A stretch of DNA of 64,000 nt from an uncultured delta proteobacterium. Its GTDB lineage: Bacteria; Myxococcota_A; Polyangia; Polyangiales; Polyangiaceae. The translations under genes and the position numbers were made by a program. Location of the stretch: contig CAIVJW010000127.1 in assembly GCA_903906315.1 (NCBI GenBank), positions 1 through 64,000 of the forward strand, given 5' to 3'. Below are positions 33,468 through 43,900 of the stretch, in pieces. Positions within the stretch are counted from its first letter, which is position 1. Each line of letters begins with the position of its first letter. Below the pieces are notes generated by a model. It ran no database searches and was not told the origin of the DNA. It saw only the letters and a program-made list of their open reading frames with translations.

Positions 33468-35219
33468 TCAGTGGCTCGGCGCGCCCGGCTCGCCCTCCCG
33501 GGCTTCGTGCTCGGCGGCCGCATCGACTGGATCCGGCCCGAACGCCGCCGACTCGACGCGCTTCGCCCAGCTCTCGACCTCGAGCGAGGCCACGCGTGAG
33601 GCGACGCGCCGAACGTGACCCGGCGTGGGCTCGGGTGGCCCGTCGAAGGGCTGCCCGTAGCGCCGTGCCCAGCGGACGAGGCGATCCAGGAGCACCCTCC
33701 GGCGCGTTATGAGGGCCACGACGAGCACGCTCGGCATCGGCAGCGCCTGCTCGTGCGTCGCGTGCAGGCGCGACTCGACCGACAAGCGTGCATCGCTCGT
33801 CCGTTTCGCGTTCAGGGTGAACTCGCCGTGCTCGTCGGACTGCGCCTGCGCGATGATGCCGTCCCCCTCGAATGAGGGAACGATCACGGTCAGGGTCGCG
33901 CCGGCGATCGGCGCTCCCTCGTGAGCGTCGACGACGCGGCCTCGCCAGCCCTCGCCGCCGACCGAAGCTTCGACGATCTGGATCCCCGCTCGCCCGACCG
34001 GCGCCGACGGTGCAAGGCTGTCGCGCTCCACGTACGGCGGCTTCGGCGCGCGCCGCCACCCGCGGACGATCCAGGCGGCCAGCGCGGCTACCACGGCCGC
34101 GAGTAGCGCTTGTCGCCACGGCCCCGGGCCGGATGCGTGCACGGAGATGCGGAGCTCCGGGCCGGCGTGCCACCACGGCGCGGCGGGCATGTACCGAATG
34201 CTGACGGGGACGTCGCCTGCGCGCTCGGCCGCGAAGGTGACGAGGACCCGCGCGCGGCCGCCCTTCACCTCGGCGGCGCCGACGCTCTCGCTGCCGCGCA
34301 CCGCCTCGACGATGCCTCCTTCGACCGGGCCGCGCGTCGAGGTCACGGTGACGTCGAGCGGCACTCCGTCGTCGGGGTCGCCCTCGATGACCTTTCGGTC
34401 TGTGCTGAGCTGCGCGGTCGCGCTTCGGACGACCGGCTGGATGGCGGTGGCCTTGCCGAGCGAGTCGCTACCCTCGAATCGCGCCCGCAGCTCGCCCGCG
34501 CCGGGTCCGTCGAGCGATGCCGTACTGGCGTCGAAGCGCGCGCGTCCGTCGCCGCCCGTCGGGGCCTCCGCGATGCGGTGGCCGCGCTCGTCCTCGAGCA
34601 CCACACGCAAGCCCTCCCTGCGGCCCGGTGCGCGCGCGCCGTCGCCACGCTCGAGCTTCAGTGTCACTGCGAGCGCGACCTCGGCCTTGTCGAGGTCGAC
34701 GTTCGGCGTCGCTGGGTCGAAGCGCAAAATGGGCCGCGCGGGTGGGACCGGCTCCGCGCCGACCGGGAGATCGGTGTCCGTCGCGTCGTGGAGCTTCGAC
34801 CCGGCGAACGCGGCGTGTACCACGGAGCCCGGCGGCGGCGAGGGCGACAAGGCCACGCAGAACGCGCCCCGCTCGTCGGTCTCGACCGCGATTTCGTTGC
34901 CCGTCGTCGCGCGCACCGCGCCGCGCGGGGTCGTGCCGCATGCGCGCACGGAGGGAAGCGGGCCTGGTGCCGCTCCGCGCGGTGCGGCGACGCGCAGCGT
35001 GATGCCGGTCGCGCCGAGCGCGCTTTGAGCGTCGTCGTGCAGCTCGCCGCGCACGACCAGCCCGTCCCCGTCTCCCGCTGCCAACGCAGCCTCGAGCTGT
35101 GCGCCGCCGCGTACGTGCACTTTGGTCGGCGCCGCCTCGGCGGCTGAGGCGCACAGCATGACCACCCACACCGCGGGCGCCGTCAGCCGAACCCATCGCC
35201 CTTCGTCGCCCAGGTTCAC
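33468..35219 (-). CDS. Membrane protein with Ig-like and carboxypeptidase-regulatory-like domains
   Basis: About 583 residues. A signal segment (LTAPAVWVVMLCASAAEA) precedes several extracytoplasmic beta domains with Ig-like features (ARFDASTASLDGPGAGELRA, VPLDVTVTSTRGPVEGG). A single membrane helix (WRQALLAAVVAALAAWIVRGW, about 367-388) follows, then a cytoplasmic part with a transthyretin/carboxypeptidase-regulatory-like fold (GRVVDAHEGAPIAGATLTV). The C-terminal 80 residues are helical. Starts are uncertain: GTG at 35219 or at 35255, neither with a strong ribosome site. Role unknown; a structural or sensing envelope protein is likely. It is divergent from the secreted HEAT gene. Confidence 0.6.
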   Translation of the reverse strand: MNLGDEGRWVRLTAPAVWVVMLCASAAEAAPTKVHVRGGAQLEAALAAGDGDGLVVRGELHDDAQSALGATGITLRVAAPRGAAPGPLPSVRACGTTPRGAVRATTGNEIAVETDERGAFCVALSPSPPPGSVVHAAFAGSKLHDATDTDLPVGAEPVPPARPILRFDPATPNVDLDKAEVALAVTLKLERGDGARAPGRREGLRVVLEDERGHRIAEAPTGGDGRARFDASTASLDGPGAGELRARFEGSDSLGKATAIQPVVRSATAQLSTDRKVIEGDPDDGVPLDVTVTSTRGPVEGGIVEAVRGSESVGAAEVKGGRARVLVTFAAERAGDVPVSIRYMPAAPWWHAGPELRISVHASGPGPWRQALLAAVVAALAAWIVRGWRRAPKPPYVERDSLAPSAPVGRAGIQIVEASVGGEGWRGRVVDAHEGAPIAGATLTVIVPSFEGDGIIAQAQSDEHGEFTLNAKRTSDARLSVESRLHATHEQALPMPSVLVVALITRRRVLLDRLVRWARRYGQPFDGPPEPTPGHVRRVASRVASLEVESWAKRVESAAFGPDPVDAAAEHEAREGEPGAPSH

Positions 35220-35385
35220 GGCGCCATTATTCTGCAGCGCGCTCCCGGATGCCACGTCGCTGTGGTCGCCTGCGCGTGAAGCCTCCGGCCTCCGGATCCT
35301 CCGAGCGCGCGTGATGGGTGCGCGCGTCCGGGCGCCCCCGCCTCAAGTCGCCGAGCGAACGACCGTTCGTGTATCTTGCCAACCG

Positions 35386-36198
35386 ATGCGCTGCACCGTC
35401 CTTGCCGGCGTCGCAGGGCTCGCCGTCGCGACGCTCACCGCGCCCGCTCGCGCGCAGCCGAGGACCGCCGCCAGCGTCGAGCAGCTCCGCGCGAACGACG
35501 ACTACCGGATCCGCACGCAAGCCGCGCTGGCGCTAGGCGCTTCCGGTGATGAAGCGGTCGTGCCACCGCTCTGCGAAGCGCTCGCCGGCGACGTCAACGT
35601 GGCGGTGAAGGTCGCCGCTGCGGCCGCGCTCGGCAAGCTTTCGAAGCCGTCGGCGCTGCCGTGCCTCGAGGCGGCGTCCGGCAAGGAGCCAGCGCCTTCG
35701 GTCAAGGCGCAGATCGCGAGGGCGATCGCGACGCTCAAGAGCGCAGCCGCCGCGAGTGGCCCGCCGCCGTCCCCCGGCCCCGACGCGAAGTTCTACGTGG
35801 CGATCGACGTCACGAACAAGACGGCTCGCAAGCCCGAGGACGTCGAAGCGGTCGTCCGTGCGGCGGCCCAGTCGAAGCTGCTCGGCGCGAAGGAGTACGC
35901 GGTCGCGCCGAAGGGCGAGACCGTGGGGCAAGGGGGCGCGATCGTGCGCACGAAGAAGCTCAAGGGCTTCTACCTCATCGCGGCCGTCGAGCCGCCCGTC
36001 TACGATGGCTCCTCGCTCACGCAGGTCGTCCGCGTGAGCGCGTGGACGTATCCGGGCAAGGCCCTCACGGGTGAGTTCGCCCAGCGCCTCACGCAGAGCG
36101 ACACACCGACGGCTGATCCGACGAGCGAGCTGGCGCTCATCAAGCTCGGCGTCGAGGGCGCGATCGCCGCGTTCCAGCAGCGCGTCGGGCAGCTGTGA
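35386..36198 (+). CDS. Secreted HEAT-repeat protein
   Basis: A 270-residue protein. MRCTVLAGVAGLAVATLTAPARA is a cleavable signal peptide, followed by two or three short HEAT units (YRIRTQAALALGASGDEAVV, VAVKVAAAAALGKLSKPSAL) and a Pro-rich linker (about 121-129). A C-terminal alpha/beta domain (about 131-270) contains KFYVAIDVTNKTARK, LKGFYLIAAVEPPVYDGSSL and ALIKLGVEGAIAAFQQRV. It is probably periplasmic. The ATG at 35386 is chosen as it begins the signal. Function unknown. Confidence 0.7.
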   Translation: MRCTVLAGVAGLAVATLTAPARAQPRTAASVEQLRANDDYRIRTQAALALGASGDEAVVPPLCEALAGDVNVAVKVAAAAALGKLSKPSALPCLEAASGKEPAPSVKAQIARAIATLKSAAAASGPPPSPGPDAKFYVAIDVTNKTARKPEDVEAVVRAAAQSKLLGAKEYAVAPKGETVGQGGAIVRTKKLKGFYLIAAVEPPVYDGSSLTQVVRVSAWTYPGKALTGEFAQRLTQSDTPTADPTSELALIKLGVEGAIAAFQQRVGQL

Positions 36199-36259
36199 AC
36201 AAGCGCGGGCCCCGCAGCGAGATGGACGCCGCGGCGGCGGGTTCGTTACGCTGACGACC

Positions 36260-37108
36260 ATGCCCGACGCTCCCGCCGCTTCCCCCTCGGGGCGCACCCA
36301 GCGCAGCGCGAGGAACCTGCTGCTCGACCGGAACTTCCAGCTGAAGTACGCCGGGCTGCTGGTCGGCATCGCGCTCCTGCTCTCGGCCGGGCTCGGCGTC
36401 TTGCTCTGGAGCACGAGCTCCCAGGCGATCGAGCAGAGCCGCCGCGCTGTGGAGCAGGGGCGCGCGACCGTCCATCAGGGCCAGGAGACCGTCACTCGCG
36501 GCCAGCAGCTCTTGGTGCAGAGCCGCAAGGTCAGCCAGGTCGTCGCGATGAACATCGCGAAGGAGTACAAGGACGACCCCGAGCTGGCGAAGACCTTCGG
36601 CGAGGCGGCCGCGCGCGACGAGGGGAAGCTCGCCGACGAGCAGAAGCGCCTCGAGGCCGATGCGGCTGCGCTGGGTGAGCGCGCCGCGGCTCTCGAGGCT
36701 GGCGCCGCGGACGTCGCCGAGCAGCAGCGACGTCTACTCGTCGGCCTCGTCGCCGGCCTTGCGCTGCTCGTCGTCGCGCTCGGAGCCGTCGGCATCTTCT
36801 TCACGCACAAGGTCGCGGGCCCCATTCACAAGATGAAGCGCCTCCTGCGCGAGGTCGGTGAGGGCAAGCTGATCGTCCGCGAGCGTCTGCGCAAGGGTGA
36901 CGAGCTCCAGCACTTCTTCGAGGCCTTCGAGGGCATGGTCGAGGCGCTCCGTGAGCGTCAGCGCGGTGAGATCGCGCAGATCGACGACATCCTCGCGAAG
37001 CTCGACGCCGCGCCCGTCTCGTCGCGCGGGACGAAGGAGCTGGAGCTCGACGGCGTGACGCTGCTCCGCCGAGTTCGTCAGCAGATGCAGGACCAGATCG
37101 AGGCGTGA
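36260..37108 (+). CDS. HAMP-domain membrane protein without output domain
   Basis: A 282-residue protein with two membrane helices (about 30-52, LKYAGLLVGIALLLSAGLGVL, and about 157-180, LLVGLVAGLALLVVALGAVG) enclosing a coiled-coil periplasmic region rich in Gln, Glu and Arg. A HAMP segment follows (HKVAGPIHKMKRLLREVGEG, then ELQHFFEAFEGMVEALRER). The last 60 residues are helical with no kinase, cyclase or receiver domain. It may sense envelope state and signal through a partner, or be a structural coiled coil. Spaced 61 bases after the HEAT gene. Confidence 0.75.
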   Translation: MPDAPAASPSGRTQRSARNLLLDRNFQLKYAGLLVGIALLLSAGLGVLLWSTSSQAIEQSRRAVEQGRATVHQGQETVTRGQQLLVQSRKVSQVVAMNIAKEYKDDPELAKTFGEAAARDEGKLADEQKRLEADAAALGERAAALEAGAADVAEQQRRLLVGLVAGLALLVVALGAVGIFFTHKVAGPIHKMKRLLREVGEGKLIVRERLRKGDELQHFFEAFEGMVEALRERQRGEIAQIDDILAKLDAAPVSSRGTKELELDGVTLLRRVRQQMQDQIEA

Positions 37109-37115
37109 ACGCAGG

Positions 37116-37490
37116 CTAGAACGCGGCCTTGACGTACTCGATGTGAACGCCGCCGTCGGGCTCGAACCGGACGGCCGCCGCGTCGAACCGCATGCGCTCC
37201 GCCCACGGCTCACGCGCGAACCGCTGCTGCCAGAGCGCGCGGCCTGCCCGCCTCAGCCGTTCGCGCTTGGCCGCGTCGATGCTGTCCAATGCGCGCTGCC
37301 ACGACCCGACGCCGCGCGTGCGGACCTCCACGAGGACGACGACGTCGCCTTCTCGGCAAACGATGTCGACCTCGAGCCGCCCCACCCGCACGTTCGTCCC
37401 GAGCACGTCGAGGCCGCGCGCCGCGAGCCACTCGATCACCGCCTGCTCCGCGAACCTCCCCAGCTCCGCGCGCGTCGGACCGCCGTTCAT
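37116..37490 (-). CDS. YraN/UPF0102 endonuclease-fold protein
   Basis: A 124-residue protein of the UPF0102 family: GRFAEQAVIEWLAARGLDVL, then NVRVGRLEVDIVCREGDVVV and LVEVRTRGVGSW. The Glu, Asp, Glu-x-Arg layout is that of restriction-endonuclease-like folds. The biological role is unclear (often next to rnhB and rpl genes elsewhere, but not here). The length is typical for the family. It is convergent with the HAMP gene. Confidence 0.9.
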   Translation of the reverse strand: MNGGPTRAELGRFAEQAVIEWLAARGLDVLGTNVRVGRLEVDIVCREGDVVVLVEVRTRGVGSWQRALDSIDAAKRERLRRAGRALWQQRFAREPWAERMRFDAAAVRFEPDGGVHIEYVKAAF

Positions 37491-37566
37491 GGCCCCCTCC
37501 GAAACGCGCGAGCCCCGCGCGCCCCGTGAGAAGGGCGGCGGGGCTCGTCGTTCGACCGGCAGGGAT

Positions 37567-38445
37567 CTACTGAGCCTTGAGACCCTTGCACTGATCCGAG
37601 CTGTAGTACCCGCTCACCTGGCACTGGGTGGACTTCACCGAGTCGTAAGCGGTGTTCTGCTTGATGCAGTACTTCCCGGTGATCTGCGGGTCGCTGATGC
37701 CGACGTTCTTGCGAATTTCCTTGCACTCGAAGCCCGTCGGGCACTCGCAGAAGTTGAAATTCGGGTCCTCCGGCTGCCCGTCGGCGACGCCGCAGCGGCA
37801 CGAGCAGTACACCGAGTCGGCAGCGGCGCGGTTCGACTTCGCGTCGCACTGACCGCAGACCGAGTCGACCACCGGCGTGTCCGTCCCCGGGATGCAGCAG
37901 TCCTTGTCCTTGTCGCCGTCCTTGCTGTCGCCCGTCTGGCAATTGCCGGCCTTGTGGCAGACGTAGCTCTTGCACTGCTTCGACGAGGCGTCGCAGAAGA
38001 AACCGTCCGGGCAGCTCGCGGAGGTGCACTCGCAGAACTTGCCCTCCTTGTTGCAGACCCCGCCGAACGTCTTGCACTCGTCGTTCGACGTGCAGTCCGG
38101 GGCGAGCGTGGCCGCCTCGACGCACTTGTCGTCTTTGCTCGCGCAAGGCAGCTTCGGCCCGCAAGCCTCGCGCTTGCGCCCGTCCGCACGGTCGAGCGGT
38201 GGCTGGCCGTAGGGGCAGCTCACGCGACCCTGGAAATGATTCACCAGGCAGATGCGCGTCTGGCACTGGAACGAGCGCGACTCGATGTTCTCCTCGGTCA
38301 CCTTGTAGCCGGCGAACTGGGGGTTGTACTCATCCTCGGGGATGCAAGGGTCACCGACGCCGCCGGACTGGCAAGCGAGGGGCAGGGCACCCATGCCGAT
38401 GATGCTCAGCACACCCAGCGCGGCGAACAGGCTCGAACGGATCAT
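37567..38445 (-). CDS. Cysteine-rich lipoprotein (EGF/Dickkopf-like repeats)
   Basis: A 292-residue protein from the ATG at 38445, with an AAGGAG ribosome site. MIRSSLFAALGVLSIIGMGALPLACQ is a lipoprotein signal (LACQ, Cys25). The mature part has about 30 Cys in a regular pattern of C-x4-8-C pairs, including CTSNDECKTFGGVCNKEG, FCECTSASCPDGFFCD and CCIPGTDTP, suggesting a disulfide-rich surface protein. Its base composition and style match the Cys-rich lipoprotein at 6253. Function is unknown. Confidence 0.75.
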   Translation of the reverse strand: MIRSSLFAALGVLSIIGMGALPLACQSGGVGDPCIPEDEYNPQFAGYKVTEENIESRSFQCQTRICLVNHFQGRVSCPYGQPPLDRADGRKREACGPKLPCASKDDKCVEAATLAPDCTSNDECKTFGGVCNKEGKFCECTSASCPDGFFCDASSKQCKSYVCHKAGNCQTGDSKDGDKDKDCCIPGTDTPVVDSVCGQCDAKSNRAAADSVYCSCRCGVADGQPEDPNFNFCECPTGFECKEIRKNVGISDPQITGKYCIKQNTAYDSVKSTQCQVSGYYSSDQCKGLKAQ

Positions 38446-38986
38446 CAGAACGGGCTCCTTTGCGCTTCGGCGGGGCCGGTCGAGACCGACCGGGGCGACC
38501 GGAACGTGGGGCTGGAAACGTGACGGCCAAGCTCGAGGTCGGCCGAGCGTGGACCGCACGGACATTCCGGCGCCCCATCGCGTGAGACTTCCAAGATGAA
38601 TTCGGGCAGCGGGCCGAACGCTAATCGATTGCGATGAGCAGCGTCAACCCGGATGAGCGAGACTCGCGTCGGTCGGTCGTCGGGACGGGCTCCAGGCCCA
38701 TTGGTCGGGGGCGCCTCGCGCGGTAAGCTGACCCCTCGGATGAGCGGGCGGCGAAGGGCTCGGGCGGGCTCGCTCCGCCCAAGCGCAGCGGGGCGTTGGT
38801 GTCCGAAAGGGATGGCGGGACCGGCCTCGCTCGCGCGGCGCCGCTTGACAAGGCCGGCGGCGCCTTATTACCATCCCGCGGCGCTCTTGAGTATCCGTTG
38901 ATTCTCATTGATCATTTCTGGTTCTGAGCGCCACGCCGAGCCGGGGCGTCTCCCCCCGCGGCGTCTCCGAAAGCGAGGAACAACGA
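38446..38986. other. 541-base divergent intergenic region
   Basis: No gene on either strand. It separates the Cys-rich lipoprotein gene (-) from the TPR block (+). It contains a good plus-strand promoter candidate (38845-38874) and, on the minus strand, TTGACG at 38647-38642 followed 17 bases later by TTAGCG, a poor -10. Confidence 0.55.
38845..38874 (+). promoter_or_regulatory. Candidate promoter of the Glt-like gene block
   Basis: A perfect TTGACA (38845-38850) is followed at 15-18 bases by the AT-rich TTATTACCAT (38865-38874), containing TATTAC and TACCAT as possible -10 elements. It lies about 110 bases upstream of the ATG at 38987 in otherwise very GC-rich DNA. Confidence 0.5.
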
Positions 38987-40768
38987 ATGCGGAATCGGCT
39001 GGCTGGTCTCTGTCTTGTGGCCTCTGCGCTGCTCCTCGCGCCCGCTGCCGCGGACGCGCAGGGCAAGAAGAAGCCCGTCGCGGCGAAGGACGCGAAGGAC
39101 ACCAAGGGCGACGCCAAGAAGGGCGATAAGAAGGGGGCGGCCGACAAGAAGGGCGACGCCAAGAAGGGTGGCCAGAAGGGGTCTCCGAAAGAGATCTCCC
39201 TCGACGACGACACGCCGGCCGACGAGGGGCCGGTCGTCGCGGGCCAGATGACGGAGGAGGCCGCTCAAGGCAAGCGGCTCTTCGATGCCGAGCGCTGGAG
39301 CGAGGCCGCGCTGGTGCTCAAGCGCGTCATCGACGGCGAGACCGGCGACGACGAAGGCAACAAGCAGATCGCGCAGTACCACCTCGCGATCGCGCTCTAT
39401 CGCCTGCAGTTTTACCAGGCGAGCTACGCGATCTTCTCGGAGGTCGCCGACAAGCCGAACCACCTCAAGTTCAACGAGACGCTGCTCTGGCTGTCGAAGC
39501 TCGCGACGCAGCTACCCGAGCCGGCTGACATCATCGAGCGCGTCGGCAAGTACAAGACGGAGCAGGTCGCGCGGTTCAACAACCCGCAGCAGCGCGACCT
39601 CTACTGGCAGCTCAACTACCTGCTCGGTCGGTACAAGTACCGCAACCGCAACTACGAGGAGGCCATCAGCCTCTTCGACAAGGTCGACGCGAAGAGCAAG
39701 TACCACGTGCAGGCCCAGTTTTTCTCGGGCATCTCGTACGTGCAGCTCCGCAAGTCGGTCCCCGCGGTCAAGTCGTTCCAGAAGATCGTCACGGCGATCG
39801 ACGACGGCGTCGAGGGCGTCGACGACGAGGCGCGCATGCGCGACCTCGCGTTCCTCTCGATGGCGCGCACGTACTACTCCGCGTCCGTTCGCCTCGATGA
39901 GAACAACGCCCCGACCATCGACTCGCAAAAGCTGAGCGCCGCGGTCAAGTACTGGAACCGCGTGGACGTCGGTAGCGAGTACTGGCTCGACGCGCTCTTC
40001 GAGGAGTCGTGGGCGTACTTCATGGCCGGCGACTACCCGCACGCCCTCGGCAACATCCACACGATCGAGGCGCCTTACTTCCCCAACTCGTTCTACCCCG
40101 AGGCGACGATCCTCAAGGCCGTCATCGCCTTCACCATCTGCCAGTACGAGGACGCGACGACCGTCGTCGCGCAGATGAAGAAGAAGTACGAGCCCATCAA
40201 GAAGGAGCTCGAGGCGATCCTCAACCGCTTCAAGGGGGAGGGCAGCGAGCAGCAGTTCTTCCAGTTCATGAAGGACGTTCGCGCCGGCAAGGCGAACCTT
40301 TCCCCGCAGGTCAAGCCCGTCGTCGAAAACGCGCTCTCCGACCGTCAGCTCCTCCGCAACCTTGAGTACGTCCGCGTGCTCGACGAGGAGGACGCGCGGT
40401 TCAAGAAGGCGCCGGCGAGCTTCAAGAACTCGCCTCTCGGCGGTGACGTCAACGACGCGCTGAATCTCGCGCGCGATCTCGCGATCCGAAACGCCGGCAC
40501 GCTCGCTCGCGAGCGCTACCAGCGCAACCTCGACGAGCTCAACGAGCACCTGCGCGACGCGCAGAAGATCCTGATCGACGTCACGAACGCCGAGCGCAAC
40601 AAGCTCGACCAGGCCGTGGTCAGCGGCCAGTTCTCGAAGGAGGACGCCCTGACCTTCGGCGTCGTCAAGCCCGACGACGAGCACGTGCTGTGGCCGTTCG
40701 ACGGCGAGTACTGGCGCGACGAGCTCGGCTTCTACCGCCAGGTGGTCACGTCGAAGTGCGGCAAGTGA
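38987..40768 (+). CDS. Periplasmic TPR protein, GltC-like
   Basis: A 593-residue protein. The signal peptide ends AAADAQG, then a Lys-rich low-complexity region (about 26-66, repeats of KKGDAKKG). Helical TPR-type repeats run through residues about 90-480 (for example GKRLFDAERWSEAALVLKRV, LYWQLNYLLGRYKYRNRNYE, YWLDALFEESWAYFMAGDYP). The C-terminal part has a long coiled coil (LARERYQRNLDELNEHLRDA) and ends near FDGEYWRDELGFY. Its position before gltD-like genes and its size suggest GltC of the gliding complex, which I recall as a periplasmic protein of about 670 residues. It could be any TPR scaffold. Confidence 0.7.
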   Translation: MRNRLAGLCLVASALLLAPAAADAQGKKKPVAAKDAKDTKGDAKKGDKKGAADKKGDAKKGGQKGSPKEISLDDDTPADEGPVVAGQMTEEAAQGKRLFDAERWSEAALVLKRVIDGETGDDEGNKQIAQYHLAIALYRLQFYQASYAIFSEVADKPNHLKFNETLLWLSKLATQLPEPADIIERVGKYKTEQVARFNNPQQRDLYWQLNYLLGRYKYRNRNYEEAISLFDKVDAKSKYHVQAQFFSGISYVQLRKSVPAVKSFQKIVTAIDDGVEGVDDEARMRDLAFLSMARTYYSASVRLDENNAPTIDSQKLSAAVKYWNRVDVGSEYWLDALFEESWAYFMAGDYPHALGNIHTIEAPYFPNSFYPEATILKAVIAFTICQYEDATTVVAQMKKKYEPIKKELEAILNRFKGEGSEQQFFQFMKDVRAGKANLSPQVKPVVENALSDRQLLRNLEYVRVLDEEDARFKKAPASFKNSPLGGDVNDALNLARDLAIRNAGTLARERYQRNLDELNEHLRDAQKILIDVTNAERNKLDQAVVSGQFSKEDALTFGVVKPDDEHVLWPFDGEYWRDELGFYRQVVTSKCGK

Positions 40769-40792
40769 CGATCCGCTTCGCCGGGCTTACCT

Positions 40793-40840
40793 GACCCCCG
40801 TCCGCCCGCGCCGTCGGAGCTGGCGCGGGCGGGCGGGGTC
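40793..40840. other. Large near-perfect hairpin between TPR genes
   Basis: GACCCC (40793-40798) plus CGTCCGCCCGCGCC pairs with GGCGCGGGCGGGCGGGGTC (40822-40840) around a 9-base loop, giving about 19 paired bases with one bulge. No T-run follows, so it is not a standard intrinsic terminator. It could terminate with Rho, stabilise the upstream mRNA end or separate expression of the two TPR genes. Confidence 0.5.
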
Positions 40841-40925
40841 GACGATTCAATGCGCTCCTCGCCGGGGGGCTAGGGCAGCGCATCCGATTTCAGCGCGAGT
40901 ATCGGTCCAACCGACGGAGAACAAG

Positions 40926-43900
40926 ATGAACGGGTCCAAACTGGGTGTGCTGCGAGCGATCCGCTTGACAGCGGGGGCGGCGGCCTTGGCGTGGGGCGCG
41001 TCCGCTGGTCCGGTCGAGGCGGCCGACGCATGCATCTCGCAGCAGGCGAAGGATGCGATCGCGGCTTGCCCGGGCGGAAAGCTCGAGCAAAACGTCACGA
41101 AGAAGCCTCAGGTGAGCTTCAAGTCGGCGCCTTTGGCGGTCGATCTGAAGAAGGGCAACCAGCAGACGAAGCCCAACAACCCGACGCAGTCGATGACGTC
41201 GGCCCAGCGTGACGAGAGGCGCAACCGCCTCGCGGCGCGCTCGCGTCAGCTGCTGGTGACCGAGATCCAGGGGCTCGAGAGCCTGTTCGCTTCGACGCCG
41301 AAGAACGCTCCCGATCGTCCGAAGCTCATGCGCCGCCTCGCCGAGGGGTACGTCGAGCTCGAGTCCGCCGCGTTCCGCGACAAGACCGAGAACCAGATCA
41401 AGGCCGACGAGGCCAAGGCGAAGAGCCCCGGGCAGGTCGCTGGCTTCCAGGGCGAGGTGGGCAAGGCGGGGAAGATCCTCGATGCCGCTCGTCAGGCCGC
41501 GATCAAGTACTACACGCAGCTGAAGACCCAGTACCCGAAGTGGTGCCAGAACTCGAACAGCGCAAACCCGTCGCAGAGCACGGGCTGCACCGACGAGGTG
41601 CTCTACTACCTCGCGTACGAGTACGAGCAGGCGAACCAGCTCGATCCCGCGCGCAAGGTCTACTTCGAGCTCATCCAGAACTGGCCGCAGTCGAAGTTCA
41701 TCCCGAATGCGTACCTCGCGTTCGGTGAGCTCTTCTTCAACGAGGCGCAGGGCGACCCGTCGAAGTGGCCGCTCTGCGAGCAGAGCTACACCGAGGTCAT
41801 CAAGTATCCGCCGCCCGAGAACAAGGTCTGGGGCTACGCGCACTACAAGCTCGCGTACGTCTACTGGAACAAGGGCGACTTCGCGCGCGCGATGTCGGAG
41901 TTCAAGAAGACGATCGACTACGGGCAGCAGTACTCGCAGCTCCCGAATGCGAAGGAGCTCGCTCTGTCCGCTCGGCGCGACATCGTCCCGATCTACGCGC
42001 TCGCGGGTGATCCGAAGCGCGCGTACGACTTCTTCCATCCCCTGTCCGGTGACTCGGGGGTGAACAACGAGAAGACGTACAAGATGATGGACGACCTGGG
42101 GCAGAACTACCTCGACACCGGTCACTACGAGGAAGGCATCGCGCTCTACCAGGACCTGATGAACCGCGACCGGGGCGAGAAGTACTGCGCCTACCAGGGT
42201 CACGTCGCCGAGGCGACGCTCGCGATGAAGTCCGGCAAGAAGGACCAGATCGTCGGGGAGTTGAACCGGATGGTCGAGGTCCGGAACAAGTTCATCAAGG
42301 AAGACCGTTCCCCGGATTCGAAGCTCAAGTGCGACAACGTCACCGCGGATCTGCTCGCAGAGACGGCGATGGCGTGGCACCTCGAGGCCGTTGGCTCGGG
42401 CGGCGTTCGCGGCACCGGCGACAAGAAGACGATGGCCCTCGCGGCCGACCTCTACAAGAAGGTCGTCGACAACTTCAAGCAGGAGGACTTCGCCAAGTTC
42501 GAGTTCCCCCGCATCGTGAAGGAGGACTGGCCGTCGATCTTCAAGATCAAGTACGCGATGGCCGACTTGCTCTACTTCCAGAAGGACTGGGAGAAGTGCG
42601 GTCCCGCGTTCGACTCCGTCGTCGCCGAGAACCCGAACGGCCCGCAGGCGGCCGAGGCCGCGTACGCCGCGGTGCTCTGCTACCAGAACATCTACACGGC
42701 GACCCACCAGAAGGGTGAGGACAAGAAGGGCACGGGCAACCTTCCGACCAACGCGACCGGAAAGAAGAAGGACGACAAGAAGGTCGCCGACAAGGCCAAG
42801 TTCGCCGCCAAGGACTTGACCGACAACCAGAAGGGGATGCTGACCGCCTTCAACCGGTACATTTGCTACATCAAGCCTCCCGCCGGCGACAAGGAGGCGA
42901 TGGACAACTACGTCGAGGTCAAGTATGCGCGCGGCCGCACGTACTTCGAGGCGCAGCACTGGGAGGAGGCTGCGCTCGCGTTCCGCGAGGTCGCGATGAC
43001 GCACTCCGACAAGGACGTCGGAATCTACGCGACGCAGCTCTACCTCGAGTCGCTCAACATCCTCGGCACCAACTCCGACCCGCCGCGCGCGAGCTGCTAC
43101 GACTCGATGGCGGAGGACGTCCCGCAGTTCATCAAGCTCTACTGCGAGGGCGGCAGCGCGAAGAACAACGCCGAGCAGTGCGGCACGCTCATCCAGATCC
43201 AGCGCGACATCGAGCGCCTCCGTGCCGAGAAGGCCGTCGAGGCCGGTGGCGCCGGTGGTCCGGACGCCCCGAAGAATTTCGAGAAGGGCGCCGGGATCTA
43301 CATGGAGATCTGGAAGAAGTACGGGGAGGCCGCCTGCGAGGCGAAGCAGCCCGCGTGCAGCCGGATGGAGGAGGTCCTCTACAACGCGTCGAAGGCGTAT
43401 CAGGCTGGCCGCTTCGTGATGAAGTCGGTGTTGGTCAAGAAGATCCTGATCGACCCGAAGTACAACCTGAATCAGACCGAGCTCGGCAAGAAGGCCGTGT
43501 ACGAGATCGGCGGTAACTACCAGGCCATCGCGGTCTATGACGAAGCCGCCCGCTGGTACGAGCTGTTCGCGACGGCGAACCCGAAGATGGAGAAGGCGCC
43601 CGATGCCCTCCAGGACGCCGTCATCCTGCGGCTAGGCCTCGGTCAGGAGGACCAGGCCATCAGGGACGCCGAGCTCTTCAACAAGAACTACGGCACGTCG
43701 AAGGCGGCGCAGTCGGCCCAGATCGCCTTCGCGATCGGCGCGCACTACGCCGAGAAGGAAGACTGGGATCAGGCTCGCAAGCGCCTCTCGTCGGCGATGA
43801 ACCTCATCGACAAGAGCGCAAACCTCGACGTGCAGATCCAGGCGCACGCGCTGCTCGGCCGCGTCTTCGCCCGCATCAACAACGTCAGCGGCGCGACGCC

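Noticed and set aside
40965-40975. TTGACA inside the gltD-like gene
   Set aside because: It falls in the coding region of the signal peptide and has no matching -10; treated as coincidence.
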